This document shows positions 63,317 through 64,000 of a stretch of DNA of 64,000 nucleotides, piece after piece. The position numbers and the translations under genes were made by a program. Below the pieces are notes generated by a model that did not search any database, was not told the origin of the DNA, and saw nothing but the letters and a program-made list of their open reading frames with translations. The DNA is taken from positions 124,001-188,000 of the forward strand of contig NZ_JAJAGO010000006.1 in assembly GCF_025165795.1 (NCBI RefSeq), written 5' to 3'. Source of the stretch: Streptomyces gossypii. GTDB lineage: Bacteria; Actinomycetota; Actinomycetes; Streptomycetales; Streptomycetaceae. How positions within the stretch are numbered: the stretch's first letter is position 1; every line of letters begins with the position of its first letter.

Positions 63317-64000
63317 AGTCGTTGCGAGATTCCATCGCCAAACCCGGCACGCGTGTTCTTCTTATTCTCACGGGTATTTCCATTATTATCTTCGGCGTGG
63401 GTGTGGCGTCGTTCCGTGACAGCAGTACCGAATCGGAGGAGGAATTCTGCCGGAATATTCTACCGGCAGATAGCATAGCGAATTCAGACTCACTCAGTCG
63501 CTGCGGTGGCGAGTTGGAATCGGAAATGACTGGCAAGCCCCCAGGGGCGCTGACTCCAGGCGGATCAACCCGGCACAGCGGTAAACAAATTCACGCATTC
63601 GAGCAAACGGTGGATGCATATGCGAAGCGCTGGTCTGAGGATGGATCTGAAGTTCCTTCTGCCATACGTGAGAATATGTCGAATGCGCTCGCGTATTATG
63701 GGCCACAAGTTCATTTGATTCTACTCTCGCACGGCAACAGCGTGAGTGGCCGGAATGGCATTGAAATCAGCCGCGAGTCCATGGTTGATTTCATTCAAGC
63801 GGTTTCCCAGAGCGAGCGGCAATTTAAGCGGATCTACGACTCGCAGATCAAATTCACTACTGAACGAGTCGGCAGTCTGGGAAAGGATGACTTCACGAAT
63901 ATTCCGACTGGCGACACGGACAAAGCCAGGGCTGTCCTGCAGGAAAGCGGCAGAGTGATAGCCACCTTGACTCAGATTCACGCTGTGGTAATCGCTGATC
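63313..64000 (+). CDS. Membrane-anchored paralogue of the effector C-terminal domain (3' end outside window)
   Basis: At least 229 residues, open to the window end. Positive N-terminus and one hydrophobic helix at about 12-32 (VLLILTGISIIIFGVGVASF) predict an external C-terminal domain. Residues 91-229 align with 488-628 of the preceding protein: VDAYAKRWSEDGSEVPSAI, NMSNALAYYGPQVHLILL, IYDSQIKFTTERVGSLGKDD, VLQESGRVIATL. Two Cys (about 50 and 67) precede the domain. ATGA overlap ties its translation to the candidate effector. An anchoring, receptor or immunity role is inferred. Confidence 0.7.
   Translation, partial: MKSLRDSIAKPGTRVLLILTGISIIIFGVGVASFRDSSTESEEEFCRNILPADSIANSDSLSRCGGELESEMTGKPPGALTPGGSTRHSGKQIHAFEQTVDAYAKRWSEDGSEVPSAIRENMSNALAYYGPQVHLILLSHGNSVSGRNGIEISRESMVDFIQAVSQSERQFKRIYDSQIKFTTERVGSLGKDDFTNIPTGDTDKARAVLQESGRVIATLTQIHAVVIAD

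Noticed and set aside
63189..63419. Open frame between the effector gene and the membrane gene
   Set aside because: It lies in another frame across the ATGA junction; both flanking genes have clear homology to each other in their own frames.

Overview
This is a 64 kb window from a high-GC actinomycete, almost certainly a Streptomyces. The evidence is strongly G/C-biased third codon positions, an AfsR-type regulator, a DUF397 plus DUF5753 regulator pair, a FUSC permease, an ESX-type (type VII secretion) locus carrying TTA (bldA) codons, and very GC-rich stem-loops between convergent genes. No rRNA, tRNA, CRISPR array or complete insertion sequence was recognised.

Layout. 0-5.5 kb: a partial DUF1266 gene, a three-gene molybdenum hydroxylase operon (2Fe-2S, FAD and molybdopterin subunits, PaoABC-like) and a secreted M23 peptidase. 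5.6-11 kb: an AfsR/SARP-type regulator and a FUSC-family membrane protein. 11.2-12 kb: a truncated Ser/Thr kinase. 12-20.7 kb: a myo-inositol catabolic cluster (iolA-iolD-iolB-aldolase-iolC on the minus strand, iolE-like and iolG-like genes on the plus strand) around a divergent promoter. 20.7-25.6 kb: a receptor-gene remnant, a CopZ-like copper chaperone behind a CsoR-type operator, citrate synthase and RecD2 helicase. 25.8-31.7 kb: a ribose operon rbsR-rbsA-rbsC-rbsB-rbsK.

31.7-40.5 kb: a PucR-type regulator, an alpha/beta hydrolase joined to an IrtAB-like ABC pair, a 2,2-dialkylglycine decarboxylase gene divergent from a LysR regulator (the dgdA/dgdR arrangement), and an RraA-family protein. 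40.8-47.5 kb: a second sugar or cyclitol locus (TIM-barrel epimerase, DUF993 protein and Gfo/Idh/MocA dehydrogenase, overlapping start to stop) divergent from a LacI regulator, then a MarR-GNAT fusion and another TIM-barrel protein. Two foldback repeats lie here. One sits in the LacI promoter region. The other is a 163-bp MITE-like element inserted exactly at a stop codon. 47.8-54.1 kb: an S37 peptidase, a Nudix hydrolase, a small protein and a fused double ABC exporter. 54.4-57.1 kb: DUF397 and DUF5753 genes, two small proteins and a helix-turn-helix protein with a leader hairpin.

57.4-64 kb: a type VII secretion-associated operon. It has a 21-codon leader ORF with a TTA codon, a long WXG protein, a mycosin protease, a small helical partner, a 752-residue candidate effector, and a membrane-anchored protein cut by the window end. 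The anchored protein carries a domain homologous to the C-terminal part of the candidate effector. This operon is the most novel part of the window. Its features suggest bldA-gated translation and an effector/partner (possibly immunity) pair, but both are inferences.
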